This document shows, piece after piece, positions 35,374 through 46,088 of a DNA stretch of 64,000 bases. Source of the stretch: CAWHNT01 sp963830775 (GTDB lineage Bacteria; Pseudomonadota; Alphaproteobacteria; Geminicoccales; Geminicoccaceae); assembly GCA_963830775.1 (NCBI GenBank), contig CAWHNT010000046.1, forward strand, positions 1 through 64,000. The letters are read 5' to 3'. Positions within the stretch are counted from its first letter, which is position 1; each line of letters starts with the position of its first letter. Both the position numbers and the translations under genes were made by a program. The notes under the pieces were generated by a model. It made no database searches and was not told the DNA's origin. It worked only from the letters and a program-made list of their open reading frames with translations.

Positions 35374-36339
35374 CTACCGGACCACCGTCTTCGCCCGCCC
35401 GACCACGGCCTCGGGGATCGCGATCCCCATCGCCTCCGCCGCCTTCGGGTTCACGAACAGCTCGGTGATCTCGACCCCCTGCACCGCGATGTCGCCGGGC
35501 TTCTCGCCCTTGAGCACGCGCGCCACGATGGCTCCCGTCTGCCGGCCCACATCCCTGTAGTTGAAGCCCAGGGCCGCGATCGCACCTCGCGGCACCGAAT
35601 CGGTGTCGCCGGCGAACACCGGCAGCCGGTTCTGCGTGCCGACCTTCAAGATCGCCTCCAGTGCCGTCACCACCGTGTTGTCGGTCGGCACGTAGATGGC
35701 ATCCACCGCACCGACGAGGCTCTGCGCCGCCGACAGCACGTCCGAGGATTTGGGAGCTGCCGCCTCCTTCAGAGCGATCTCCCGCGCCGGAGCCTCCTTC
35801 CGCAGCAGCTCCAGGAGCGTGATCGAGTTCGCCTCGCCCGGATTGTAGATCACGCCCAGCGTCTTCACCGCCGGCATGATCTCCTTCACCAGATCCAGAT
35901 GCTTCCCGATCGGCGACAGGTCCGACATGCCGGTGACGTTCCCGCCCGGCTTCTCCAGGCTCGCCACCAGCTTGGCAGCCACCGGATCGGTCACGGCCGT
36001 GAACACCACCGGGATGTCCTTCGTCGCCGCCACCACGGTCTGGGCCGAGGGTGTGGAGATCGGCACGATCACGTCCGGCTCGTCGCCCACGAGCTTCCTG
36101 GCGATCTGGGCCGCCGTCGCCGGGTTCCCCTGGGCACTCTCGTAGGAGAAGGCGAGGTTCTCCCCCTCCTTCCAGCCGGCCTCAGCCAGCGCTTCCCTGA
36201 TCCCGTCCCGCGCCGCGTCGAGCGCCGGATGCTCGACGATCGCCGTCACCGCCACGGTCTTCATCTCGGCTGCCGCCAGCGGCGATGCGAGCACGACCGA
36301 GGCGAGCAGCAGCATGAGCTGCCGACGCAGAACCAGCAT
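35374..36339 (-). CDS. ABC transporter substrate-binding protein (PF04392, TrpX-like)
   Basis: This is a 321-residue periplasmic protein. The signal peptide RRQLMLLLASVVLASPLAAA precedes VAVTAIVEHPALDAARDGIR with EALAEAGWKEGENLAFSYES, then PVVFTAVTDPVAAKLVASLE and GGNVTGMSDLSPIGKHLDLV. These are hallmarks of the ABC_sub_bind family whose studied members bind tryptophan or tyrosine. GGGAGG precedes the ATG at 36339. It is the first gene of a three-gene importer operon. The ligand here is inferred only from the family. Confidence 0.87.
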   Translation of the reverse strand: MLVLRRQLMLLLASVVLASPLAAAEMKTVAVTAIVEHPALDAARDGIREALAEAGWKEGENLAFSYESAQGNPATAAQIARKLVGDEPDVIVPISTPSAQTVVAATKDIPVVFTAVTDPVAAKLVASLEKPGGNVTGMSDLSPIGKHLDLVKEIMPAVKTLGVIYNPGEANSITLLELLRKEAPAREIALKEAAAPKSSDVLSAAQSLVGAVDAIYVPTDNTVVTALEAILKVGTQNRLPVFAGDTDSVPRGAIAALGFNYRDVGRQTGAIVARVLKGEKPGDIAVQGVEITELFVNPKAAEAMGIAIPEAVVGRAKTVVR

Positions 36340-36491
36340 GGCGACCTCCCGGAGACTCCCTTGCGGCGGATCGCTTAGGGCGATCGTGAGAGGACCGCAA
36401 GAATCGGGTTGCGACTGGGCTGACGCGGCACCTTGCATGAGGCCGCGGCCGTACCACACTCGGCTATCTGGCCAACGACGGACGCCAAGCC

Positions 36492-39400
36492 ATGCCGGCC
36501 GCCCTCCTCGCCGACCTTCCGCCGCATCACGGCGACCCGCTGCGCCACCGCATCGCCGCGACCTACCAGGAGGACGAGACGGAGGCGGTCGTGGCGCTGC
36601 TGGGCGAGCTGCGGCTCGACCCCGTCACGGCCGAGCGGGTCGAGGCCAGGGCCAGGCGCCTGGCCCACCGCCTGCGTGCCGAGACCATGGGCCAGGGCGG
36701 GGTCGAGGCCTTCATGCACGCCTACAGCCTCAGCACGCACGAGGGCGTCATGCTCATGTGCCTGGCCGAGGCCCTGCTGCGCGATTCCCGATGCCCTGAC
36801 CCAGGACCTCCTGATCCGGGACAAGATCGAGGACGTGGACTGGCAGAGCCGGGTCGCCCGCTCGGAGAGCTTCCTGATCAACGCCTCGGCCTTCGGCCTC
36901 ATGCTCTCCGGCACCGTGATGGGCTGGGACCAGCCGGGCGAGCAGATCCCCAACCGCCTGCGCCGCCTCGTCTCGCGCCTGGGCGAGCCCGTGGTCCGCG
37001 AGGCGATGCGCCAGGCCATGCGCATCCTGGGCCAGCAGTTCGTGCTCGGGCAGACGATCGAGCAGGCGATCGAGCGCGCGCGAAAGAGCCAGGAGCTGGG
37101 CTACCGCTACTCCTACGACATGCTGGGCGAGGGGGCGAAGACGGCACCCGACGCCCTGCGCTACTTCCGCTCCTACCAGGATTCCCTGCAGCGGATCGCG
37201 GCCGGTGCTGCCGGCACGGCGCTGCACGACCGTCCCAGCCTGTCGATCAAGCTCTCGGCCCTGCACCCGCGCTACGAGCTCGGCGAGCTGGCGGCAGCTC
37301 CAGGCCGAGCTCTTGCCGCGGATCGTCGAGCTGGCGAAGGTCGCCCGCGAGCGGAACATCCAGCTCACGGTCGACGCCGAGGAGAGCGAGCGGCTGGAAC
37401 CCTCGCTCGACCTCTTCCAGGCCCTGGCCCGCGACGAGAGCCTGGCCGGCTGGCACGGGCTGGGCCTGGCGGTGCAGGCCTACCAGAAGCGTGCGGTGCA
37501 CGTGATCGACTGGCTCACCGATCTCGCCCGCAGCTCCTCGCGCCAGGTCATGGTCCGCCTGGTCAAGGGAGCGTACTGGGACAGCGAGGTGAAGCGGGCG
37601 CAGCAACTGGGGCTGGCCGACTATCCCGTCTTCACCCGCAAGGTCGCGACCGACGTCTCCTATCTCGCCTGCGCCAAGCGCCTGCTCGACGGCGGCGACT
37701 TCTTCTACCCGGCCTTCGCCACCCACAACGCGCAGACCATCGCCTGCCTGATCGAGATGGCGGGCAATCGCCGTGGCGGGTTCGAGTTCCAGAAGCTGCA
37801 CGGCATGGGCGAGTCGCTCTACCGCGACCTCAAGACCCTGGAGCACGTGGACATCCCGGTCCGGGTCTATGCGCCCGTGGGCAGCCACAAGGAGCTCCTG
37901 CCCTACCTCGTCCGCCGCCTGCTCGAGAACGGGGCCAACAGCTCCTTCGTCCACCAGGTGGTCGACCCCGCGACCTCGCTGGACGAGCTGATCGCCGACC
38001 CGGTGGCCAAGCTGGCACGGCTGGAGCCGAAGCCGCACCCCTCGATCAGCCGTCCGCCCGACCTCTACCGGCCGGTCCGGCGGAACGCGCCCGGGATCGA
38101 CCTCAGCCACCCCCTCCAGCTCCGCGACCTGGAGCGGCAGCTCAACGAGGCTGCCGGATCCAGCTACTCGGCCCGCCCCGGCGTCCCTGGGGGCAAGCTC
38201 GCCCGCCATGCGGTGCGCGACCCGTCCGATCGCCGCCACGTGCTGGGCGAGGTCGACTTCGCCGACGTCGCCACCACCGAGCGCGCCATCGCCCGCGCCC
38301 AGGCCGGCTTCCCGGGCTGGAGCCACGCGCCCGTGGCGGAGCGCGCCGCCATCCTCGACCGTGCGGCCGAACTCCTGGCCGCGAACGCCGGCCGCCTCCT
38401 CTATCTCTGCTGCCGCGAGGGCGGCCGCACCATCGCCAATTCGATCGCCGACTGGCGCGAGGCGATCGACTTCCTCCACTACTACGCCGCCGAGGCCCGC
38501 CGCCTCCTGGCCGAGCCCACCCGCCTCCCCGGCCCCACCGGCGAGGAGAACCGGCTGGAGCTGCACCCGCGCGGCGTGTTCGTCACCATCAGCCCCTGGA
38601 ACTTCCCGCTCGCCATCTTCACCGGCCAGCTCGCAGCCGCCCTCGCCGCCGGCAACAGCGTCATCGCCAAGCCCGCCGAGGCCACCTCGCTGACCGCCGC
38701 CGCGGTCGTGGATCTGCTGCACCAGGCGGGCGTGCCGGCGGACGCGCTGATCCTGCTGCCCGGCGAGGGCGGCGCGATCGGACCGACGCTCGTCTCCGAC
38801 CCCCGCATCGCCGGTGTGGCGTTCACCGGCGGCACCGAGACCGCCTGGGCCATCGCCCGTGCGATGGCGGCGGGCGACACCGCGATCCGCCCCTTCATCG
38901 CCGAGACCGGCGGCCTCAACGCCATGATCGTCGACAGCTCGGCTCTGCCGGAGCAGGTGGTCACCGACACGGTCGAGAGCGCCTTCCGCTCGGCAGGCCA
39001 GCGCTGCTCGGCCCTGCGCGTCCTCTTCCTCCAGGAGGACGTGGCGCCGAAGATCGTGGAGATGCTCCAGGGTGCCATGGCCGAGCTGCAGATCGGCGAC
39101 CCCGGCCAGCTCGCGACCGATGTCGGGCCCGTCATCGACGAGCCGGCCCGGGAGGACCTGCTCAGGCACATCGCCAGCATGAGCCAGGCCGGCCGCCTGC
39201 TCTACCAGTGCCCGCTCGACGAGCGCCACGCGCACGGCAGCTTCGTCCCGCCGACCCTGATCGAGATCGACCGCATCGGCCGCCTCACCCGCGAGCCGTT
39301 CGGGCCCGTCCTCCACCTCGTCCGCTTCGCGGCCTCACGCCTGGACCAGGTGGTCGACAGCATCAACGCCACCGGCTACGGCCTCACCTTCGGCATCCAT

Positions 39401-39661
39401 TCGCGCATCGACGAGACCATCGAGCGCGTGGTGCGCCGCATCCGCGCCGGCAACATCTACGTCAACCGCAACATCATCGGTGCCGTGGTCGGCTCCCAGC
39501 CCTTCGGTGGCGAGGCCCTTTCCGGCACCGGCTTCAAGGCCGGCGGCCCCAACTATCTCTTACGCTTCTGCACCGAGCGCACCGTCACCGTGAACACGGC
39601 AGCGATGGGCGGCAACCTGGCGCTGCTGGGAGCGCTCCAGGATCGGCCGGCCTCCGCGTGA
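36492..39661 (+). CDS. putA: Bifunctional proline dehydrogenase/P5C dehydrogenase PutA, frameshifted twice
   Basis: PutA oxidises proline to glutamate in two steps. The proline dehydrogenase barrel shows IKLSALHPRYELGEL, NIQLTVDAEESERLEPSLDL, VMVRLVKGAYWDSEVKRAQ and THNAQTIACLIEMAG. The aldehyde dehydrogenase has VFVTISPWNFPLAIFTGQL, GVAFTGGTETAWAIARA and the nucleophile in FRSAGQRCSALRVLFLQED. Extra bases near 36783 and 37293 split it; removing them gives ALLRIPDALTQD and GELAQLQAELLPRI. Repaired length is about 1055 residues. There is no N-terminal RHH DNA-binding domain, so it should not repress its own gene. Confidence 0.92.
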
Positions 39662-40597
39662 GCCCGGCTCGGGCAGCGGGACCGGCATCGGCAGCCGGTT
39701 GTGGATGGCCGTGGCGGCGATCGCGGCGTGACCCATGGCCACGCTGATCTGCGCCAGCCCCTGGACCAGGTCGCCCGCGGCGTAGAGGCCGGGGACGGTC
39801 GTCTCCTGATGCCTGTCCACGGCGAGCGCGCCGTCCGCGTCGTGCTCGGCCCCGAGCGACCGGGCAAGGCCGGAGCGGGCGCGCATGCCCAGGGCGGCAT
39901 AGAGCGTGTCGAAGCGATGGCTATGGCCCTCGCAGGTCCGGGCGACGAGGCTCTCACCCTCGATCGCGAGCTCGGCTATCGGCGCCTCGATCAGCCCGAT
40001 GCCGGCCTCGGCCAGGGTCGCCCGCTCCTCCTCCGCCAGGTCCCAAGGCTCCCGCAGCGTGAGCACCGTCAGGTCGGAGGTGTAGCCGCGCAGGAGCAGC
40101 GCCTCGTGCACCCGGCACTTGCGGGCGCCGACCAAGGCTATCCGACGGTCGCGCGCTTCGTACGCATCGCAGATGGGGCAGTAGCGCAGGAGACCACGGC
40201 CGACCGCTTCTCCCAGCGTCGGCAGGTCCATCGGTGGCGGTTGGTCCTCCCCACCGGTCGCCAGCAGCACGTGCCGGGCCCGGAGGCGCAACCCGTCGGC
40301 CATGGTCGCGGTGAAGCCATCTGCCCGCCGTTCCAGCCGGCCGATCTCGCCGGCCAGGATCGACGCCCCGTAACGCCCGGCCTGCGCCCGCATCCGGGCG
40401 AGCAGCTCCTCGCCGGCGATGCCATCCGGAAAGCCTGGGTGATTGTGCGAGATCGGGATCCAGGCCGCCCGGCTGCTGCCGGCATCGACGAGGACGGCGC
40501 GGCGCCGGAAGCGGGCGAGATAGATGGCCGCGGTGAGACCGGCGGGGCCCCCGCCGACGATCAGGCAATCAAGCTCCGGCGTATCCATCCTGTCCAA
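39560..40597 (-). CDS. Thioredoxin-reductase-like FAD/NAD(P) oxidoreductase
   Basis: This is a 345-residue flavoprotein. The FAD motif is LDCLIVGGGPAGLTAAIYLA, then RRRAVLVDAGSSRAAWIPIS and HNHPGFPDGIAGEELLARM. The active disulfide is CPICDAYEARDRRIALVG, and the second FAD site is TVPGLYAAGDLVQGLAQISV. A Cys-x-x-Cys pair and the NHPGFPDGI motif place it among TrxB-like proteins that may not use thioredoxin. Its C-terminus overlaps the end of putA by about 100 bases on the opposite strand, so a frameshift near its end is possible. Confidence 0.82.
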   Translation of the reverse strand: MDRMDTPELDCLIVGGGPAGLTAAIYLARFRRRAVLVDAGSSRAAWIPISHNHPGFPDGIAGEELLARMRAQAGRYGASILAGEIGRLERRADGFTATMADGLRLRARHVLLATGGEDQPPPMDLPTLGEAVGRGLLRYCPICDAYEARDRRIALVGARKCRVHEALLLRGYTSDLTVLTLREPWDLAEEERATLAEAGIGLIEAPIAELAIEGESLVARTCEGHSHRFDTLYAALGMRARSGLARSLGAEHDADGALAVDRHQETTVPGLYAAGDLVQGLAQISVAMGHAAIAATAIHNRLPMPVPLPEPGSRGGRPILERSQQRQVAAHRCRVHGDGALGAEA

Positions 40598-40667
40598 GCC
40601 TGCAGCGGGCGAGCCTCCATGAAAGGCCGGCGCAGGTGAGGGTTCCGCCGGGACGGCTCAGGCCGTC

Positions 40668-41714
40668 CTACGCAGCTCCGGCAGTGGCCAGGATCTCGCT
40701 CGCCGCGAGCTCGCCAGGCAGCACCAGGGTGGTTGGTACGAGCTGCTGCAGCTCCTCGGGCGGACCTCCGTCGATCGCGCGCAGGAGGAAGTCGCAGAGC
40801 TGCCAGCCGGTCTCGGAGAGCGAGACGAAGCAGGTCGGCAGCGGCGGGTGGAGATAGTCGGCTAGCCTGGTGCCGTCGCGGCTGACGACCGCCACGTCGC
40901 GGCCGGGGGCGAGGCCGGCATCGCGCAAGCCCGCCAGCACGCCCATGGCGACGGTGCCGGTGGCACAGACGATGCCGGTCGGCGGGTTGCGCAAGCCCGC
41001 AAGGCGCCGGGTCGCGGCCCGGCTCTCGGCGGCACCGAGCCCGCCCTGCACGACGAGGGCGGGATCGAAGCGCAGGCCCGCCTCGGCCAGGGCCCGCCGG
41101 TAGCCCAGGAGGCGGTGCTGGGCGAAGGTGAGATGGCGCGGCGGGTCGATCAGCGCGATCCGGCGGCGGCCTTCCTGGGCCAGGTGGCTGGTCGCCTGCC
41201 AGGCCGCGAGCTCGTTGTCGATGTCGTACCAGGGGTGCGGCGTGAACAGCTCGGTGCGGCCGAAGGTGACGAAGGGGAAGCGGCGCTCCAGCATGTAGCG
41301 CACCCGCTCGTCCTGGGGCGTGGTGCCGGACAGGATGAGCCCGTCCGCGAGCTTGCCCTCGACGATCCGGCTCACCCGGTCGAGCCCCTCCATGCCCGGC
41401 AGGAGGAGCTGGATCATGGCGGTGTAGGAGGTCCCCTCGAGCCGGCGGCACACGCCCTCGACGATCGGGGCCACGCTGCTGTCGCCGACATCGTCGACGT
41501 GCGGCTCCCAGAACAGCACCGCCACGACGCCGGTCCGCCCCGTCCGCAGGCCCACGGCCCTGGGGTCCGGCCGGTAGGCCAGCGCTGCCGCTGCCGCCTT
41601 GACCCGGGCGATGGTCTCGGGCCGGACCTCGGGCCCGTCCTTGAGCGCGCGCGAGACCGTCGTCACCGACAGATCGAGCTGGCGCGCCAGCGTCTTCAGG
41701 GTTGGCCGACGCAT
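40668..41714 (-). CDS. LacI family transcriptional regulator
   Basis: This is a 348-residue repressor. The DNA-binding head reads TLKTLARQLDLSVTTVSRAL followed by KDGPEVRPETIARVKAAA, and the effector domain resembles a periplasmic sugar-binding protein (GLILSGTTPQDERVRYML, NELAAWQATSHLAQEGRRRI, GIVCATGTVAMGVLAGL). It is divergent from a sugar ABC operon. A perfect palindrome ATCGTAACGTTACGAT and a degenerate copy lie between them, so it very probably represses both directions until a sugar binds. Confidence 0.9.
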   Translation of the reverse strand: MRRPTLKTLARQLDLSVTTVSRALKDGPEVRPETIARVKAAAAALAYRPDPRAVGLRTGRTGVVAVLFWEPHVDDVGDSSVAPIVEGVCRRLEGTSYTAMIQLLLPGMEGLDRVSRIVEGKLADGLILSGTTPQDERVRYMLERRFPFVTFGRTELFTPHPWYDIDNELAAWQATSHLAQEGRRRIALIDPPRHLTFAQHRLLGYRRALAEAGLRFDPALVVQGGLGAAESRAATRRLAGLRNPPTGIVCATGTVAMGVLAGLRDAGLAPGRDVAVVSRDGTRLADYLHPPLPTCFVSLSETGWQLCDFLLRAIDGGPPEELQQLVPTTLVLPGELAASEILATAGAA

Positions 41715-41737
41715 CTGGCCCTACCTTCGCCTGATCA

Positions 41738-41753
41738 TTGGTAACGTTTCGGA
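41738..41753. promoter_or_regulatory. Degenerate LacI operator near the repressor gene
   Basis: TTGGTAACGTTTCGGA shares the AACGTT centre and 11 of 16 positions with the perfect palindrome at 41826-41841. It lies about 25 bases before the repressor ATG, a position suited to autoregulation. Confidence 0.55.
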
Positions 41754-41825
41754 TGCCGGCTTAGACCCGATTGTATACGAAATCAACGCTAGCGAAACGG
41801 GTTGACCGCTGCTCCTGATCGTCAT

Positions 41826-41841
41826 ATCGTAACGTTACGAT
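41826..41841. promoter_or_regulatory. LacI operator, perfect 16-bp palindrome
   Basis: ATCGTAACGTTACGAT is a perfect palindrome with the central CG typical of LacI/GalR operators. It lies about 40 bases before the start of the sugar-binding-protein gene and so would overlap or follow its promoter. Confidence 0.8.
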
Positions 41842-41878
41842 TTCGCAGCGCAGCAGAGATCGATAAAGGGGATGGCTC

Positions 41879-43111
41879 ATGCGGAACACGAGGCGCGCGC
41901 TCCTTCTCTGCGGCACCGCACTAGCGGTTGCCGCGGCCCTGCCTGTCCAGGCGCAGGAGATGAAGGCCGAGGTGCTGCATTGGTGGACCTCGGGCGGCGA
42001 GTCGGCGGCGGTGAAGGTGTTCGCCGACCGGTTCAAGGCTGCTGGCGGCACCTGGGTCGACACCGCCATCGCCGGCGGCCAGAACGCGCGCACGGCCGGC
42101 ATCAACCGCATCGTCGGCGGCAACCCGCCCACCGTGATGCAGTTCAACACCGGCAAGCAGTTCGACGAGCTGGTGAGCAACGGCCTTCTGAATGACCTCG
42201 ATCAGGTGGCCGCGGCCGGCAAGTGGGGCGAGGTGCTGCCGCCCGCCCTGGTCGACGCCATCACCCGCGACGGCAAGATCTACGCTGCCCCGGTCAACAT
42301 CCACGGCATCAACTGGCTCTGGTACAACAAGAAGGTGTTCGACGAGGCGGGCATCGCCGAGCCCAAGACCTGGCGCGAGGTGCTGGCGGCAGCGCAGAAG
42401 CTGAAGGAGAAGGGGCTGATCGGCCTCGCCCAAGGTGGCCAGCCCTGGCAGGAGCGCTCGCTCTTCAACTCGGTCCTGGTGGGCGACGGCGGCACGGACC
42501 TCTTCCTGCAGGTCTACCGCGACGGCAACCTGGATGCCGTCAAGAGCGACAAGTTCAAGAGTGTGGCCGACCTCTTCCACCAGCTGCATGAGACCGTCGA
42601 TCCGGGCAGCCCGGGCAGGAACTGGAACGACGCCACCTCGATGGTGATCACCGGCAAGGCCGGGATGCAGGTCATCGGCGACTGGGCCAAGGGCGAGTTC
42701 ACGAGTGCTGGCCTCACGCCCGGCAAGGAATATGGCTGCGCCATCGTCGGCCAGGGCGGCTACCTCATGGGCGGCGACGTGTTCGTCTTCCCCAAGGGCG
42801 GCGACCCGGTGGTGCAGGCCAAGATGGCCGAGGTCATGTTCGACCCGCAGACCCAGATCGAGTTCAACAAGAAGAAGGGCTCGGTCCCGTCCCGCCTCGA
42901 CGTCGACGTCTCCAGCATGGACGCCTGTGCCCAGGCCGGTGCCGCCGCCTTGCGCGATCCGGCCCGCCAGGTGCCGACCACCGACTTCCTGATCTCGCCC
43001 GATCTGTCCGGTGCGGTGGACGACGTCATCACCCAGTTCTGGAACAATCCGGGCATGACGAGCGACGAGTTCGTCCAGAAGTTCGTCGACGCTTTCCAGA
43101 GCGCCGGCTAG
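41879..43111 (+). CDS. Sugar ABC transporter substrate-binding protein
   Basis: This is a 410-residue periplasmic receptor of the family-1 type. The signal peptide LLCGTALAVAAALPVQAQEM is followed by VLHWWTSGGESAAVKVFADR, then NGLLNDLDQVAAAGKWGEVL and GKIYAAPVNIHGINWLWYN. The C-terminal half has AGMQVIGDWAKGEFTSAGLT. The pattern is that of glucose/mannose-type receptors (GtsA-like), although family resemblance does not fix the sugar. It is the first gene of a six-gene operon under a LacI repressor. Confidence 0.88.
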   Translation: MRNTRRALLLCGTALAVAAALPVQAQEMKAEVLHWWTSGGESAAVKVFADRFKAAGGTWVDTAIAGGQNARTAGINRIVGGNPPTVMQFNTGKQFDELVSNGLLNDLDQVAAAGKWGEVLPPALVDAITRDGKIYAAPVNIHGINWLWYNKKVFDEAGIAEPKTWREVLAAAQKLKEKGLIGLAQGGQPWQERSLFNSVLVGDGGTDLFLQVYRDGNLDAVKSDKFKSVADLFHQLHETVDPGSPGRNWNDATSMVITGKAGMQVIGDWAKGEFTSAGLTPGKEYGCAIVGQGGYLMGGDVFVFPKGGDPVVQAKMAEVMFDPQTQIEFNKKKGSVPSRLDVDVSSMDACAQAGAAALRDPARQVPTTDFLISPDLSGAVDDVITQFWNNPGMTSDEFVQKFVDAFQSAG

Positions 43112-43170
43112 GCCAGGACCAGGACCCGGGCCGGGCGGCAAGGCCGCGGCCCGGGACAGGGAGCGCCGTC

Positions 43171-44094
43171 ATGGCCACCATGGAGCTGCCCGCGGCCGCA
43201 GCCGCGGGCCGCCGGCCCCGCCGCATCCGTTTCCTCGCGGCCCGGCTGGCACTCCTGCCCACCGCCATCATCGTGGCCGTCGTCTATCTCGGCTGCATGC
43301 TGTGGACGGTGCGGCTCTCCTTCACCAGCTCGCGCCTTCTGCCGGTGCTGGACTGGGTGGGCACGCAGCAATACACGCGCCTCTTCGCCAACGACCGGTT
43401 CCTGGTCTCGGCCGAGAACATCCTCATCTTCGGCGTCCTCTATCTCGCCGGCGCGCTCGTCCTGGGCTTCCTGCTGGCGGTGATGATCGACCAGCAGATC
43501 CGGGCCGAGAGCGTCTTCCGCACCATCTTCCTCTATCCCTACGCGCTCAGCTTCGTCGTCACCGGCCTCGCCTGGCAGTGGTTCCTCAACCCCACCTTCG
43601 GCCTGCAGAAGCTCGTCCGCGACATGGGCTTCGAGACCTTCACCTTCGACTGGATCGTGAACCAGCAGATGGTGATCTACACGCTCGTCATCGCCGGCCT
43701 GTGGCACGCCTCGGGCCTCGTCATGGCGATCCTCCTGGCCGGCCTGCGCGGCGTCGATGCCGACCTGTGGAAGGCCGCCAAGGTCGACGGCATCCCCACC
43801 TGGCGGGTCTATCTCTCCATCGTCCTCCCGCTCCTGGGGCCGATGGTGGTCACCGTCACCGTCCTGCTCTCGATCCAGGTCGCCCGCCTCTACGACCTGG
43901 TCGTCGCCATGACCCGCGGCGGCCCCGGCATCGCTTCCGAAGTCCCGGCCAAGTTCGTGATGGACCACCTCTTCGAGCGCAACAATATCGGGCTCGCCAC
44001 GGCGGCTGCCACCATGATGCTGGTCACCGTGGTCTGCCTGCTCTCGCCCTGGCTCTACCGCCGTCACTTGCGCCCGCAGCGGAGGCCGGCATGA
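43171..44094 (+). CDS. Sugar ABC transporter permease 1
   Basis: This 307-residue permease of the MalF/UgpA type has six or so helices (LALLPTAIIVAVVYLGCML, NILIFGVLYLAGALVLGFLL). The coupling loop LRGVDADLWKAAKVDGIP is the EAA motif. The end VVCLLSPWLYRRHLRPQRRP is basic and cytoplasmic. The stop overlaps the ATG of the second permease (ATGA), so the two halves of the channel are translationally coupled. Confidence 0.9.
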   Translation: MATMELPAAAAAGRRPRRIRFLAARLALLPTAIIVAVVYLGCMLWTVRLSFTSSRLLPVLDWVGTQQYTRLFANDRFLVSAENILIFGVLYLAGALVLGFLLAVMIDQQIRAESVFRTIFLYPYALSFVVTGLAWQWFLNPTFGLQKLVRDMGFETFTFDWIVNQQMVIYTLVIAGLWHASGLVMAILLAGLRGVDADLWKAAKVDGIPTWRVYLSIVLPLLGPMVVTVTVLLSIQVARLYDLVVAMTRGGPGIASEVPAKFVMDHLFERNNIGLATAAATMMLVTVVCLLSPWLYRRHLRPQRRPA

Positions 44095-44977
44095 CCGCCG
44101 TGGAGCCCGTGGGCCGGCGCCCACGCCACCTCACCGCCTCGCGCGTCGGCGTCTACGCCTTCCTGGTCGAGTGCCGCCCTCTTCTTCCTGCTGCCCTTGT
44201 GGATCATGCTGGTCACCTCCTTGAAGCCCATGGAGGAGGTCCGCCTCGGCAACATCCTGGCCTGGCCCAGCGATCCTACGCTGGAGCCCTGGGTCATGGC
44301 CTGGTCCAAGGCCTGCACCGGGCTCGAGTGCAACGGCATCAGCGTGGGCTTCTGGAACTCGGTCCGCATCCTGATCCCCTCGCGTGATCCTCTCGATCGC
44401 CGCCGGTGCCATCAACGGCTACGCCCTCTCCTTCTGGAAGGTGCGCGGGGCCAACTGGATGTTCGCGATCCTGCTCGCCGGCGCCTTCATCCCCTACCAG
44501 GTCTTCCTCTATCCCCTGGTCCGCCTCTTCTCGCAGTCCGGCATCTACAACTCGCTGACCTGCATCGTGCTGGTCCACATCATCTTCGGCCTGCCGGTGA
44601 TGACGCTCCTCTTCCGCAACTACTACGCCTCGCTGCCGGTCGAGCTGTTCAAGGCCGCCCGTGTGGATGGCGGCGGTTTCTGGACGATCTTCTTCCAGGT
44701 GATGCTGCCGATGTCGACGCCGATCCTGATCGTCGCCTGCATCCTGCAGGTCACCGGCATCTGGAACGACTTCATCTTCGGCCTCACCTTCGCCGGCCGG
44801 GAGAACCTGCCGATGACCGTGCAGCTCAACAACGTCGTCAACTCGACCCAGGGCGAGCGCGCCTACAATGTCGACATGGCCGCCACCATGCTGACCGCCG
44901 CCGTCCCCCTCTTCGTCTACTTCATCTCCGGGCGCTGGTTCGTGCGCGGCATCGCCGCCGGTGCCGTGAAGGGCTGA
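44091..44977 (+). CDS. Sugar ABC transporter permease 2, frameshifted twice
   Basis: This is the MalG/UgpE-type permease. It begins MTAVEPVGRRPRHLTASRVG with VYAFLV. An extra base near 44169 must go to read SAALFFLLPLWIMLVTSLKP, and another near 44383 to read SVILSIAAGAINGYALSF. The rest is normal: LPVELFKAARVDGGGFWTIF is the EAA loop and MLTAAVPLFVYFISGRWFVR the C-terminal helix. Repaired length is about 295 residues. It pairs with permease 1 and the ATPase that follows six bases downstream. Confidence 0.87.
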
Positions 44978-44982
44978 CCGCC

Positions 44983-46063
<1,081 letters not shown>

Positions 46064-46088
46064 TCCTCCCTGAAGCGAGACACCACTT

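Noticed and set aside
36492..37505. Programmed ribosomal frameshifting in putA
   Set aside because: No slippery heptamer at the sites, two separate shifts in one gene, and the same kind of break in many unrelated genes point to sequence error.
37247..39316. Minus-strand ORF of 689 codons
   Set aside because: It is antisense to putA, whose motifs are complete after removing two bases.
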